From the NCBI RefSeq assembly GCF_000002235.5, contig NW_022145599.1:2121177-2185176 (forward strand): a stretch of DNA of 64,000 nt, in the 5' to 3' direction. The notes under the pieces are model-generated. The model did not search any database and was not told the origin of the DNA. It worked only from the letters and a program-made list of their open reading frames with translations. The first letter of the stretch is position 1. Each line of letters starts with the position of its first letter. This stretch comes from Strongylocentrotus purpuratus (lineage: Eukaryota > Echinodermata > Echinoidea > Camarodonta > Strongylocentrotidae). Below are positions 20,762 to 34,097 of this stretch, in pieces. Made by a program: the position numbers and the translations under genes.

Positions 20762-21837
20762 TTAAGATGATTTGACAAGTTAAATGATGTTCGCATACAA
20801 TGAAACAAAAGTAGAACATACCAATATTTATGGTTTGCATTTAATTTATTCTTCGTCCTATTATACTAAAGATTGATATGCTGAGGGGAAGAAACAGTAT
20901 TGTATCGAGTTGTGAGCAAAACTCAGGGTTACACAACGTATTCTTGCAAGAGTGGTTCAAATTAGGTGACCCACTCATGCTCGACGTTTCGATAGGATTG
21001 TATTCAGGAGGATTGTGTCGGATTTGTATATAACAAGGGTTTATATGCCCTTATTTATTGTTAGATTACTATTGTATTGTATCGTATTGTATTCCATGCA
21101 GTATATTTTATCGCATGCAATGATGCAAACCGTACATTTTGATGGTAAACCTAATATAATGGCCTATAAAGACAACACTCACAACAGTCCCGGTTTACTC
21201 CATTAAATATCTTTCGTTCAGATAACCTCTCCCTTCCCGGAATGGTGTGTGACAATTAAATCTAAACAGACTAAGAGCTATAATGTATTCTTGTAAAAGT
21301 TTATTTGAGAGAAAGTGTTCATTCATGCCCTCATACTCCATGTTGCCAATAAATCTGATGCCGTATTGAAAAGGGTTGCTATTCCATTCAAGATATGGTG
21401 TCACCTAATCAGTAAGCAGTTGTTTACCTTTAAAGTTTCGACTTCAATATCACTATATTATCTCTACTATTTTATTAAAAAGGGGTGTTTTTTTTTCCTC
21501 TTTTTTTTTCTTCTCTCATCTATTTGGACTCCTGAGAAATTATTCCGAATTTAGGGGGATACATTGAGCATTTTTCATGATTTAGGGGGGTCTCCAAGGC
21601 AGGAAAAGCCCGCGAAAAGCCCGCGAAAGGGGGGTTCGGAAATGATGGCAGTCCTCAGATAGGGGTGCTTTCAAAAAGAGGGAACAAGCATATGCGTACC
21701 CTAAATAACACTGAGTGGGGGGGGGGGGGTGGGCGGGCGTTCCGCTCCCTGGGGGAGTATTCCAGCTCCATTTAGCCAGCGCACACAACTACTTTCGAGA
21801 AATCAATCTAAGGCAATTTTAATAGAGAACCGAAGCT
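20762..21837. other. Intergenic, no gene recognised
   Basis: AT-rich with T and G homopolymers (21487-21510, 21718-21730) and a local GAAAAGCCCGC direct repeat near 21603-21625. No coding sequence is supported. Confidence 0.45.
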
Positions 21838-22205
21838 GTGACGTCATAAAAATCTATTTTTTGAATTTCTCAAATTTTTCTTCATTTTCCAAAAGAGCAT
21901 CAAAAATAATGTCCAAATGTCGAAAACCAATTGAAAATATTAAGTAATGGCTGAAATATGATCATCTGAATGAATATATTCCCTATAGGAACTCAGTGTT
22001 ATATGCTCTGGCTCCTAGTGGTTAGGAGCCAGAGCATATAACACTGAGTTCCTATAGGCAATCTTTTTATTCAGATGGTCATATCTCAGCCAATACTTAA
22101 TATATTCAATTGGTTTTTCGACAGTTGGACATTATTTTGTTATACTCTTTCGGAAAATGAAGAATAAATAGAGAAATTCTAAAAATAAATTGTTGATGAC
22201 GTCAC
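21838..22205. mobile_element. Foldback element, family F, copy 2 (near-complete palindrome)
   Basis: Ends GTGACGTCA and TGACGTCAC. The two arms are complementary almost throughout, with the centre at GGCTCCTAGTGGTTAGGAGCC (about 22010-22030), adjoined by a long perfect stem of GAACTCAGTGTTATATGCTC and its complement. Confidence 0.82.
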
Positions 22206-22410
22206 ACTTCACCACCTTATAGCCTCGTGTGTCACCTACTGAAACGTGCGAAAATGATTTGTGTGGGACATACAGTAGGTATATCGAATTGCCCCTGCTT
22301 TGATTTTTGGAAGTAGTCGCGATCGTGTTAGATATATACTAATCTAAACAAATTCGTATATTATCGGGTATCCATTTAACACCTTGGTGCAATGAAAGGC
22401 AAATGTAGAT

Positions 22411-22486
22411 TAATGCCACAGGGGGTCGAACCGTGAACCATATACCCCACAACCTGGTGACGTATCCACTAGACCACGACACCTTT
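22411..22486 (-). repeat. tRNA-like SINE head fragment
   Basis: On the minus strand, GTGGTCTAGTGG resembles a pol III A box and GGTTCGACCCC a B box. It resembles the heads at 40983 and 49926, so it is more likely a SINE than a functional tRNA gene. Confidence 0.6.
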
Positions 22487-23029
22487 AATATAAATTATGA
22501 ATCTATTCTTTGAAACTTTTTCTCTTTTATCTCTAACTTTAAAATCATCGAAGGTGAAGCTAATGTGTTCTACATCTATTTGAATGTTACGATTAGGAGG
22601 ATAAGTCGTAAGCCCAAGACATCGGATCTGTAGCCGCTCAGATTTAAATCCGTTCTTTACAAAATACCAAAAGGTTATTGCCCACTGTGTAAGAAGATGT
22701 ACTATCGATGCCCTTCGAAGCATATCCGAAGACGCTGGAGGAGAAGCCATGACTGCTTTTCCTTTTTATACTTATTCAACTCCTTCGGAACACATTTACA
22801 TGTTAACATAACCATTGTAGTATAATCTGAGCCCCCCCCCCCTTCCCCTCCGTAACATGGGTGCATCCACCCATGCATTTCCATTAGGAATCATATAACA
22901 TTTACAATCGACTTATAAGTAGATATGAGATATAATCCACGCATGAAGGATATGTTTGTATACGTAGAATATAAAACACACATATAAATCCTGATTCACA
23001 GTCCAGACGGGATTAAAGAAGTACACAAT

Positions 23030-23188
23030 GGCCCGAGTTCACAAAGGAGGTTTGTCGACAAACTTTGGTTTTTGTACGTCATATGACGCGTTTTACCCGT
23101 TTTTTACAAACCTGGTTTGTAAAGAACAAAAGGAGGTTTGAGCTCAAACCTTGGTCTGGGCTCAAACCTTGCTTTGTGAATTCGGGCC
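23030..23188. mobile_element. Small MITE, family G (GGCCCG..TTCACAAAGGAGGTTT), copy 1
   Basis: The ends GGCCCGAGTTCACAAAGGAG and TTTGTGAATTCGGGCC are complementary, with further nested CAAACC/GGTTTG pairs. It is 159 bp and non-coding. The same ends are found at 39652-40382. Confidence 0.75.
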
Positions 23189-24231
23189 ATGAAGTCTATT
23201 GACTCAATTTACTTATATGGTATGTTTGATAGCTGCTGCACAGTATTGTTATTTTCCCGCGTTTCTCAATTTGTTATCTGCCTCTTTATTTTTCCAAGGC
23301 GTTTCATACAGTGTTTTCGTGTTTTACCGACTGTACTTTGTAGTATATCTACTTGCTCGTGACCAAATATTAAAGTTAATATAACGTTTCCTTCCATTGG
23401 TGATATGGGATAACTTTTTTTTTTTAAATGCAGACACGCTGATATTAATCGCATAAAGTAGGGATATGGCATTATATGATTTTATAAGTATTTACAATGA
23501 AGAAGAAACATTAAGAAAGACGGTCGTATGTGCCTGACATTATAAAGTCGCATCGAAAATTCAGTGACGTAGATGGCGGTATTTGAAAATAAAGCAAGAT
23601 TTCAGAAGAAAAATGCTTCGATAAATTGAGCGAGAGTGGGGACCTTCTGTCGTTCACGATGGCCTTCTCTTTATTTGTTCCCAAGCGGGATTCCCTTCAT
23701 GATCGAGAAGGTTCTCAAGCAAGTCAAGAGGGCCATCTACATATAGACTGTTTTGCATGTTTATACAAAAGATAAATGTATATTTTCATTTTTTTCTTGT
23801 ATCATGACAGCTACCATAATACAAATAATGTAATAGAACTATCTGAAAGTTAGTTTTTCAGGAAATCGAAAACGACTACATTTTCAATTACACCTGTTAG
23901 ATTGTTGCCAATTCATAATATTTTCCCCCTTAAAATACCTGGCGTCAATCACGTTTGGAAAATCAACATATTAGACACAATAGTCAGAATTGCTTGCTCT
24001 CTCTGCTCATGTATGACGTTTTTGATTATTATGTTAGGAAAATTATTCACAAGTTGGTCGGCTAGACTTGAACAAAATTGTAATAGTCTGCCATTATTAT
24101 TCGCCAACATTTTCTTCAACATAACCATAATCTACAACTAGAGAACTTTTCACAAAACAAACACACCCATTCGTCATTCTAGACACTTGTGAATATCCCC
24201 CTGGAAAATTTACAAGCAGTAGATCATGGGA
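23189..24231. other. Intergenic, no gene recognised
   Basis: No coding, RNA or repeat feature is supported. Confidence 0.4.
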
Positions 24232-25859
24232 TCATTCAATCAACCAGTCCTTCAATCATTCATTCAATCAACCAGTCCTTCAATCATTCATTCAATCAAC
24301 CAGTCCTTCAATCATCCATTCAATCAACCAGTCCTTCAATCATTCATTCAATCAACCAGTCCTTCAATCATTCATTCAATCAACCAGTCCTTCAATCATT
24401 CATTCAATCACCAGTCCTTCAATCATTCATTCAATCACCAGTCCTTCAATCATTCATTCAATCACCAGTCCTTCAATCATTCATTCAATCAACCAGTCCT
24501 TCAATCATTCATTCAATGACCAGTCCTTCAATCATTCATTCAATCAACCAGTCCTTCAATCATTCATTCAATCACCAGTCCTTCAATCATTCATTCAATC
24601 AACCAGTCCTTCAATCATTCATTCAATCAACCAGTCCTTCAATCATTCATTCAATCAACCAGTCCTTCAATCATTCATTCAATCAACCAGTCCTTCAATC
24701 ATTCATTCAATCAACCAGTCCTCCAATCATTCATTCAATAAACCAGTCCTTCAATCATTCATTCAATCAACCAGTCCTTCATTCATTCAATCAACCAGTC
24801 CTTCAATCATTCATTCAATCAACCAGTCCTTCAATCATTCATTCAATCAACCAGTCCTTCAATCATTCATTCATAAACCAGTCCTCCAATCATTCATTCA
24901 ATCAACCAGTCCTTCAATCATTCATTCAATCAACCAGTCCTTCAATCATTCATTCAATCAACCAGTCCTCCAATCATTCATTCAATCAACCAGTCCTTCA
25001 ATCATTCATTCAATCAACCAGTCCTCCAATCATTCATTCAATCAACCAGTCCTTCAATCATTCATTCAATCAACCAGTCCTTCAATCATTCATTCAATCA
25101 ACCAGTCCTTCAATCATTCATTCAATCAACCAGTCCTCCAATCATTCATTCAATCAACCAGTCCTTCAATCATTCATTCAATCAACGAGTCCTTCAATCA
25201 TTCAATCAACCAGTCTTTCAATCATTCATTCAATCAACCAGTCCTTCAATCATTCATTCAATCAACCAGTCCTTCAATCATTCATTCAATCAACCAGTCC
25301 TTCAATCATTCATTCAATCAACCAGTCCTTCAATCATTCAATCAATCAACCAGTCCTCCCATCATTCATTCAATCAACCAGTCCTTCAATCATTCATTCA
25401 ATCAACCAGTCCTTCAATCATTCATTCAATCAACCAGTCCTTCAATCATTCAATCAACCAGTCTTTCAATCATTCATTCAATCAACCAGTCCTTCAATCA
25501 TTCATTCAATCAACCAGTCCTTCAATCATTCATTCAATCAACCAGTCCTTCAATTATTCATTCAATCAACCAGTCCTTCAATCATTCATTCAATCAACCA
25601 GTCCTTCAATCATTCATTCAATCACCAGTCCTTCAATCATTCATTCAATCAACCAGTCCTTCAATTATTCATTCAATCAACCAGTCCTTCAATCATTCAT
25701 TCAATCAACCAGTCCTTCAATCATTCATTCAATCACCAGTCCTTCAATCATTCATTCAATCAACCAGTCCTCCAATCATTCATTCAATCAACAAGTCCTT
25801 CAATCATTCATTCAATCAACCAGTTCTTTAATCATTCAATCAATCAAGGAGGCTCCTCC
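24232..25859. repeat. 28-bp minisatellite, nearly 60 copies
   Basis: The unit is CAGTCCTTCAATCATTCA followed by TTCAATCAAC. Variants lack one or two bases (ATCACCAG) or carry T-to-C changes (CCTCCAATC). Because 28 is not a multiple of 3 and no phase contains a stop on the plus strand, it keeps a 564-codon frame open; this is an artefact. The edges decay gradually to about 26110. Confidence 0.96.
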
Positions 25860-26342
25860 TATCGCCTTGATTCAATCAACTAATCTTCAAATCACTAAAT
25901 CAATCAATCATGCATTCATTTAATCTACCCATGCTTAAACAATACACCAATTATTTATTTATTCATTAAACCCCTCCTCCTAATAAATCAGTCATCTCAT
26001 TCAATTAATCAATCGTAATAAATCAAATCATTTTAATCATACCATGATGAATACATCATTAAATCAATCAAACAGCCATCAATTATTTTTTTAAATCCAA
26101 AATATTCAAATCACAAATCATGATAATCAACTAGGTATAAAGAGGAGGCTTGACAAATTTTTAAGGAAATAAAAATATCATGTATTTCCTCATTTCATCT
26201 TCGACAGACAACATTAAATCAAACTGAAGTATTAATCATGAAACATAATCTGATAGCTAGAATTCAATTGAAATCGTGAGTATCTGGTAGAATAAGTTCA
26301 TATAAGATTTAGGAGTAAAAGTCCATTTGTTTAATATGTGAA

Positions 26343-26372
26343 CGCCCCCCCCCCCCCCCCCCCCCCCCCCCC
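26343..26372 (+). repeat. Poly(C) tract of about 30 bases
   Basis: Homopolymer C after AACG, followed by G-rich GGGAAAATAGG repeats. Its length is likely to be unreliable in the assembly. Confidence 0.8.
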
Positions 26373-26699
26373 TCTTGAGTAAGAAAATTGGGAAAAATAG
26401 GGGAAAATAGGGGGGAAATAGGGATCAAATCGGGAAGAAGAAAAACAAGCAAAAACATTGGGGAAGATAAGAAAAAACACCCGGGAAACCAATTTAAATC
26501 AGGTTATTATCAGGCCTGCAAAGGCTAATGCTTCTTAGAGTGAAGTTAATTAAAAAGACAATCCATTCACATCTGTTGTAAATGATGCTCTTTGTGATGA
26601 TGCTCATCAATTACAGGTCATGAGTTTAACTCAAATTTACTCTTATCTATGTTTTATTCCTCGCATGAACATCTCAGCCTACTAAATGTAGCTTGGGTC

Positions 26700-26862
26700 T
26701 GCTTGCTATTTATAAGGACCACTATTTATAAAAGACCACTATTCATTTAGTCACACATTATGGATAGCGTTTTTTATGAATAACGGTCCTTATAAATAAC
26801 GGTCCTTATGGATAGCGGTCCTTATGAATAATGGTCCTTATGGATAGCAAGCTTGACCCATG
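26700..26862. mobile_element. Short palindromic repeat of GGTCCTTAT units
   Basis: The ends GGGTCTGCTTGCTAT and ATAGCAAGCTTGACCC are near-complementary. The interior alternates AAGGACCACTATTTAT with its complement. It is probably a small MITE or foldback element. Confidence 0.6.
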
Positions 26863-27076
26863 TAGCTATAGTCCTCATCCTGAGCCAGGGGTAGTTAAAG
26901 ATCGTAATGGAATAAATTGTTATAAATATGAGAAAAAAAATATGAAAAAAAAAGAAGAAGAATTCTCCTATACTGTGCACAACTCCATGTACCTAGAAGA
27001 TCGAGTTGTCGTATTGAAGACTCATTATAATACAGAATGAAATCTTCAAGGTCATTTCATTGACCAGGGCTCTGGA

Positions 27077-27082
27077 TTTATT
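27077..27082 (-). terminator. Possible poly(A) signal of gene B
   Basis: AATAAA on the minus strand, about 735 bp past the gene B stop. No closer canonical hexamer was noted; the assignment is tentative. Confidence 0.3.
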
Positions 27083-27297
27083 CACAAACTCCTATCTAGT
27101 AAATCCTTGCAATTGATATCATGTTGCAATCAATTTGAATCGTTCACAACTGTTCATTAAATAGGGCCCAAGTCTGATTAACAGACCAAAGCCTCATGCC
27201 ACAAGGGCTGATGGAGCAGACAATTGGAGCATAATTATGTTTTCATGATTACATCACTTGAAAAAAGTTCATAGTCCACCAATAAGCCTGACAGTTT

Positions 27298-27468
27298 GGG
27301 TTATTCAAGATCCCCAGGGAGTGGAGAATGTGCATACATTGTGTGCGGGTAAGCCTGAATCAGATGACTGGGGTAATAATATGATTGCAGGGCCCTCAGG
27401 GAGAACAGTATGAATACTGATGAGGCTACCCTGGGTAAACAAGGCATATTATTATTATTATTATCAAT
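27298..27468 (+). repeat. SINE 3' body with (ATT)n tail, copy without head
   Basis: It shares GGAGTGGAGAATGTGCATAC and TGTGTGCGGGTAAGCC with 50140-50200 and ends in an ATT repeat. Confidence 0.6.
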
Positions 27469-27816
27469 TTCAATTTCTTTCTTAGATGAAAGACATCATG
27501 AATGAATATCAGTATAAAATTGTTGATTTACTTTAAATATGTGAGGTGAATAAAATATTATGCAATGTTGTTATTATGTTGATCAATGCTTTCATGCTCT
27601 GCCTGCAGAGAACGCAAGGTTTCTTCATCACATGTAGCTCATAACTGTTGTGCTACAGTTAGCTTCAATATTCTAGCCATCAAACATTTTGTGCCTCAAA
27701 CAGAAACAAGTAGAGTCGCTACAATTCATGTTTTTTTAAAGACACGTCCCTTCAAACGAAGCGTTCAGGCCGATCTTTGGTTGAAGAATTCCTCTTTACA
27801 ACATCTTCATTTATCC

Positions 27817-27934
27817 TCAAGCAAGTCCATAGGTTCTCAGGAGAGGCCCGACCTCTGCATCCCGACCTCTGAACTCTCTGAAGACATCCCGAGGATGAGT
27901 GCCACCTCCCATTCCTAGAACGGTGTCCCGGAAT
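27817..27934 (-). CDS. Gene B exon 19: C-terminus and stop
   Basis: Acceptor TTTGACCCAG|A. It encodes [17 protein letters not shown] and [15 protein letters not shown], with stop TGA at 27817-27819. Residues 729-767. Confidence 0.92.
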
Positions 27935-29500
27935 CTGGGTCAAAATGAGTTTGGAATTTAAACATTATATATAAACATATTTTAGAAGCCTCCAGGATAT
28001 GACAGATTTTTAAATTGTTCTAAATCGTAGTTTGGAATATCAATATCTTTCTTATATACTCATCACAGTAGATATTGTTTTCTCTAAAAAAATGAAAATC
28101 TTTGTAAACTGGACAATTTAGAGTGATTCATATTAACCCTATCTAGCCCAATTTTATGACTTTTTTCTTTCGAGTCTTGCGCATCTTTCGAAATAAATTT
28201 TTTGAAAAATCGGACCTACTGTTACAAAATCATGTGACCTTTTGCCGTTGCATGTCAGCCCGAAAATCGCTCATCTTCGTGATTTGTGTACAAAACATAT
28301 GGAAATCTCATTGTTTTCAAGAAAGAGTTAAAACATTGGTTATTTGGTCTTGTTTTATTTTTTAGGTGTTTATTTTGTGATTCAAAATAGTTGAATTATA
28401 GTTAGAATTAAATAAAAACTCCAAAAACAATGAAATACATATATTAAAGAAAAAAAAAAAAATACAAAAGAAATTATCAAATCAATAGAAAACATAATGA
28501 ATAACCTGGCTCTTCCAATTTTATATGTTGTATTATTATCCCAAATGGTCTAAATAATATATGTAGTGAAAACTAATGTTTAAATATGAAGAATATATGA
28601 TTTATAGGTAAAAATGTGAATTTGATTTCCTTATTTGCATAAATTACCATAAATATGCAAATGGGTGAATATTTCATAAAAAGTTAAATTACCATACCGG
28701 TAGTACTATATACACTTCACTTGGCATGCATGCAAATGTTTGCGGCGATCGGCCATTCAAGGGCCAAGATCATTTAACCCCCCCCCCCCCCCCCCTGGGT
28801 TAAGCAGTTTCAAAATAGCCTGGGCTAGATAGGGTTAGAGTACATGTGGAATTAGCTACCTACCATCCTAAAGACAGCTGAATCTTTATACTACACAGAA
28901 TTCAAGAAACTCCTGAAATCCCATCTACTTTGAAAGGGAATATAGACTTTTATATAAACTCAACTGTTCTTTTGAAGTGATCTTTTATTGTATTAGAGGC
29001 CAAAATACATGTTGGGTATACTGTGCAGTGTACATGTAAGGAGTGTAACTGCAAGGAGACGACAATATACAAAAGAAAGTATTTTATGGACTGGACTGTA
29101 TTGGATTCAATTGAATATCCATGTATCATTTCTCACAGGGGAAATACAACTCTCGAGTTTCTACTAAAGCGGGAGGAAAGTAAAGGAATAAACTCACCTT
29201 GTTCCCACTTTGGCTACCTCTTCCCTGTTACTCAGACCCACATCTTCAAATGCACTGAACGCGTCTGCTGCCATCACCTAAAGCACAAATATTACAAATG
29301 TTGTCTAAATTTCATTCTGGTACACAAATTCATTAGCAAGTGTATATAATACTGATTTGACTAAAGAGCAAAGCATCCTAAAAATATGCTAGATATTTAA
29401 TTCATGTAACAATAAGTTAACCCACAATAATAACTTCAAAGCAAGCTGATTCATAAGTCTGAAATGGTGACCATTGTGCACTTCTGCTCTCAGACTAATA

Positions 29501-29531
<31 letters not shown>

Positions 29532-32500
29532 ATTGGTAGATGCCAATACATGTAGGGCACAGTTTTAGGTGAATGAATTGTGACAGTAGGTAACTGGCAG
29601 AAAGCAAATTCTCACAGAATAAACACAAACCTAAATTTTCAAAGGTACGATGAATGACAAGTAGAAAATGATTTTTGTTGAGTATAATAGTTGAGTAATG
29701 GGCAAAGAAAGATATTGAAATCAAGCTAATTGTCTTAACCAAAAGCAAAATCTCTGGTCTTGCAAGTATACATCATCAGAATTTGTAGTAAATTGTGGCG
29801 CATATTCATGTACATTGACATACCTGCAACATTTGAAAATAAAAATTAGGAATTTCGAACACAGTGTGACTTCGAAATACAAGAAACTAGTACCCTTAAC
29901 AGGCGTTCGCACATGCAGCAGCAGTGTAACTGGCAATACGCGGTAAATCTGTACAAAAAAGTGAATACAAATTCGCTGCTCGATCATGCAGCCATTCAAC
30001 GCACGCAATACATGAATACATGAATAGCATCAATTTTGTTGTTGAATATTCTGAATGTTTAGGTCCTAAAAATCCAGAAATTCAGAATATTCTGGATAAT
30101 TTGGTAGGGTTGGCAAATATGCATGTATCTCCATCTCCTAAATTATTGGAAGCCACAAAATGGTCATATAAAATGACAAAAATACATGTCTAAAAGTCTT
30201 CATGCTTTTACAAACTGTTGTAAATTAATTTTTTGAGAACGAAATAAAGATTCATAGCATATTTCCATGTCAATATATTAAACGTCTCATGGGAAGAATG
30301 ATAGCTTACCTCTGCCCATTTATAAGAATAGTAGCCAGCTGCATATCCAGAAGAGAAGATATGCTGGAATGAACATGGAAAACGATCCTCCTGGATTCAA
30401 ATGAAAACAAATTAAAGGATAAACTATGCACAAAAAAATTCATGAGTTAATATCAAGTAAAACTCTTTTTAGAGATGTAAATTCAATTGTAGAACCAGGA
30501 CATAATACCCAATAGTCTATACCTAGTACGGTGACCTGCATATCAACTGTGTGTCATTACAGATATCATTGCAATCCCCCTATCTAATTCCTACATCCTA
30601 TTGTAAACACCTTTAAAATCTGATCTTTTGAAGAAGACGAAAGACTTGATGCATGGCTGATCGTCAACGAAATGGAGTTGAGTCTTTTGTCAACTCTGTT
30701 TGTTGCTGCGGCAGGCAGCAAGTGAGAACAAATTTGTTTAATAAAATTATGGAAATGTAAGCATTACTTTAAACCAACAGAACTTTGTTATTCCTGGCTC
30801 ATTTTTCCTGATTGAGGTGTCATATGAAAGGGGAGAAAATGAACTTTCTAGAAATGTGATTTTCTCTTTGAAATTCAGATACCGCCCTAAAAATGACTTT
30901 TCAGTCTCCTTTCTTCAAATTGTTTCAATCACTCATGCGTGGAATATGCATCATATGAGTTGATCAAATGAAAGAGGAGGATGTAAGCTTTACAAATATG
31001 TGTCATTTATTAATTATACTTGTGATTAAGTTATGATGAAACATCAACAATTCTCAATTTCGTTTTTTCTGAGATGCACAGTATAAAAAATGTGACAAAA
31101 AGCTTGTGACAGGATCAATGTCAGTTTCACTTATTTTCTTCAACGTTTGTAAACCGCTAATATATATTACCTGTAGAGGTTTGATGACGGTGTATTCATC
31201 TGCTATTCTGGACATTACATCAAGCCAAGGGTCATCACTGTAAATAAGGCAAAATGGCAAAAATAATGAATGGATTAAGAGGCAACACTATAACAGTATG
31301 CATATTATGTTGCAATACCATAGTAATTTTAGAATCATGAATTTGAATGGTTTGTAATAAGCTATTGCTCTCCAATCCAAACAAAAATGTTGTGTATTCT
31401 GAATCACCCTACTTTTAAATAAAAACGTACACCAAAAATTTCTTTCAAGTATTGACCATCGTTAAATAAAACATTTGAGAATAACGATCCTGAAATTTTG
31501 GTATCACATAACCTTTTAAGACTTAATGTAAGCCCGAATAATAAATATGAATGTAATTTTTTTTCATATGAATATATTTTCGTTTCTACTTTGAATTTCA
31601 TCTGATTATAGATTTACGTTAAGTTCAAGTCCTAAAGCAACGGAACTAAAAACAGTAGAATTTACACCGCAAACCACAGACACCAGCATACAGAAGAACT
31701 GAAATGAGTAGGCTGGTGATCCGAGATTAGCTCAAGGGACAACTGCCCAGGGTTAATGTGAGAAATATAACAATGTTTTAGTCCAGGATTAGAATAAGGT
31801 TAAAGATGACATATTGTATAGATTGTGGAGATTGTGCACACAGTGTGTGCGGGCAAGCACTGAATCCAATGACCGGGGTAATAGTATATTTGTAAAGCGC
31901 TTAGAGATATTTGTATTAAGCGCTATATAAAAATTAAATATTATTATTATTATTATAGGGTCAGGGCTGAATGTTTTGGTTTCCGTTCTTGTACGAAATT
32001 GACCAGGGAGTAATTGTCGTAGAAGCAAGTGTCCTACAACCATCAAGAATGAATAAGATTCTTTTTTCAATCAAGTAGTCTGAGAATACGTTGATACCTT
32101 GTATGTAGCTCTAGATCCAGAGCAGAGAAGTAGAGCTGCCTCAGCATTGCAGATCCTGCCATGTACTTTCGAGCTACCAAGAACAATCAGAACACAGCAA
32201 TAATAAACAACGGAATTGACAAGAGATGTTGACATTCTGATGACATCTAATAAGAAACCCATTGTAATAAGAAACCTTAGGACATTGTATTCGTTTAAGA
32301 AGGCAGTTAAAACTATGTTATTGTCTAAGTATTGATCATGTCGTGTGTAATTCTACTGTATTCATGTTCGTGTGTACATTGACTGTATATTCAACAATGA
32401 TGTGTAATCATCCATGACCTAGCATCGTTTTTTCATTCATGAATGAACCTGCATTCAATCAGCAGATGTATGAGATGTATTGTATTATTACCAACGCTCC

Positions 32501-34043
32501 TTCTCTCCCCTTTCCTTTTCTTCTCGGCAAGTCACTCTTTTTAAATTTTTATTTGTATTGTTGTATCTAAGTTGAAGGCTGCGGGCATGTCAAGCTACTT
32601 TGCTTATTTCTGTAGCCCTCCTGTATCTAATGTATGTTAATTATGCATTCAATATATTTGTTTAATATCGTTCATTATCTGTATAAAATTATCTACATGA
32701 AACCAATAAATCAAATCAAATCAAATCAAATCTAAGTCAAATAATTCCTAGTCTATTAGTACAGCTATGAAAAGAATATAAATCCTAATGATGGTGCACT
32801 TCTGAACATTTCTGGGAAATTACTTGAACATGGTCATAACCTACACCCCATCTTAAATCCATCATGCATTGAGAAGATGAAATCTAGATAACTTTGAGCA
32901 CTTGTTGGAATAGAGTACCGGATAGTCTCTCTCCCGTCTGGTAGTGACTGCTGACCACACCGATGGTCTGTGGGTCATAGAGCCAGTTCTCCATGAACTA
33001 TGAGGGTAGTTCTACTGCGTCCTACTACTACTACTCATTTAATTGAACCTACCTTTAAGGACTTGTTGGAAGAGAGTATCTGGTAGTCACTCTCCGGTCT
33101 GGTAGTGACTGCTGACCACACCGATAGTCACTGGGTCATAGAGCCAGTTCTCCATGAACTGTAAGGGTAGCTCTACTGCGTCCTACTACTACTACTCATT
33201 TAATTGAACTGACCTTTAAGGACTTGTTGGAAGAGAGTATCTGGTAGTCTCTCTCTTGTCTGGTAATGACTGCTGACCACACCGATGGTCACTGGGTCAT
33301 AGAGCCAGTTCTCCATGAACTGTGAGGATAGCTCTACTGCGTCCTACTACTACTACTCATTTAATTGAACTGACCTTTAAGGACTTGTTGGAAGAGAGTA
33401 TCTGGTAGCCTCTCTCCGGTCTGGTAGTGACTGCTGACCACACCGATGGTCTCAGGGTCATAGAGCCAGTTCTCCATGAACTGTGAGGGTAGTTCTACTG
33501 CATCCCACTCAACATTGTTGATTCCTGCTGCTGATGCATAGGGTACTTGTGTTAGCATGTGCTGAAGACCATGTCCAAACTGCATTCATAACAACATACA
33601 AAACAACATTATATACACACAAATGTTTATGAGTCATGATTAGATTTAGACTCCATAGTTTCAGATTCAACATACAGTGAAACCTTCATATAAGGACCAC
33701 TCAAGGGAAACAAGAAAAGTGGTCTTTATAGGCAGGTTGTCTGTATGCACGTGTTATTTTAGTACACATTTTACTGGGAAACAATCTTGAGGGAAATTGA
33801 AAAATGTGGCCTTTATAGACAGGTTGTCTTTTTACATGGGTGGTCACTAATAAAAAAACAGCAGGCACTGAATGACTCTAAGATGATGAGTCTATACATT
33901 AGGTTTAAGGTGAGAGAAGATGGACGTGCACAGCTTCAGTCTGGTACTAATCCATTATCGAACAGTTTAGGTCATTTAGGGTAAATTTTATTATAACAAT
34001 TTATCTCTGGGTGTTGCACAAATGCAACCAGAAACAAAACATG

Positions 34044-34097
<54 letters not shown>

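Noticed and set aside
22411..22486. Functional tRNA gene
   Set aside because: A- and B-box-like motifs are present, but the surrounding sequence matches the SINE family and no convincing cloverleaf with a defined anticodon was found.
24232..25859. Possible CRISPR array
   Set aside because: Units are contiguous without unique spacers, and the context is an animal genome.
24189..25883. 564-codon open frame of NQSFNHSF-like repeats
   Set aside because: It is the 28-bp minisatellite read through; the unit has no stop in any plus phase.
33210..33370. Mutually exclusive alternative exon for exon 14
   Set aside because: The copy lacks the zinc-binding half, and the available acceptors give the wrong frame.
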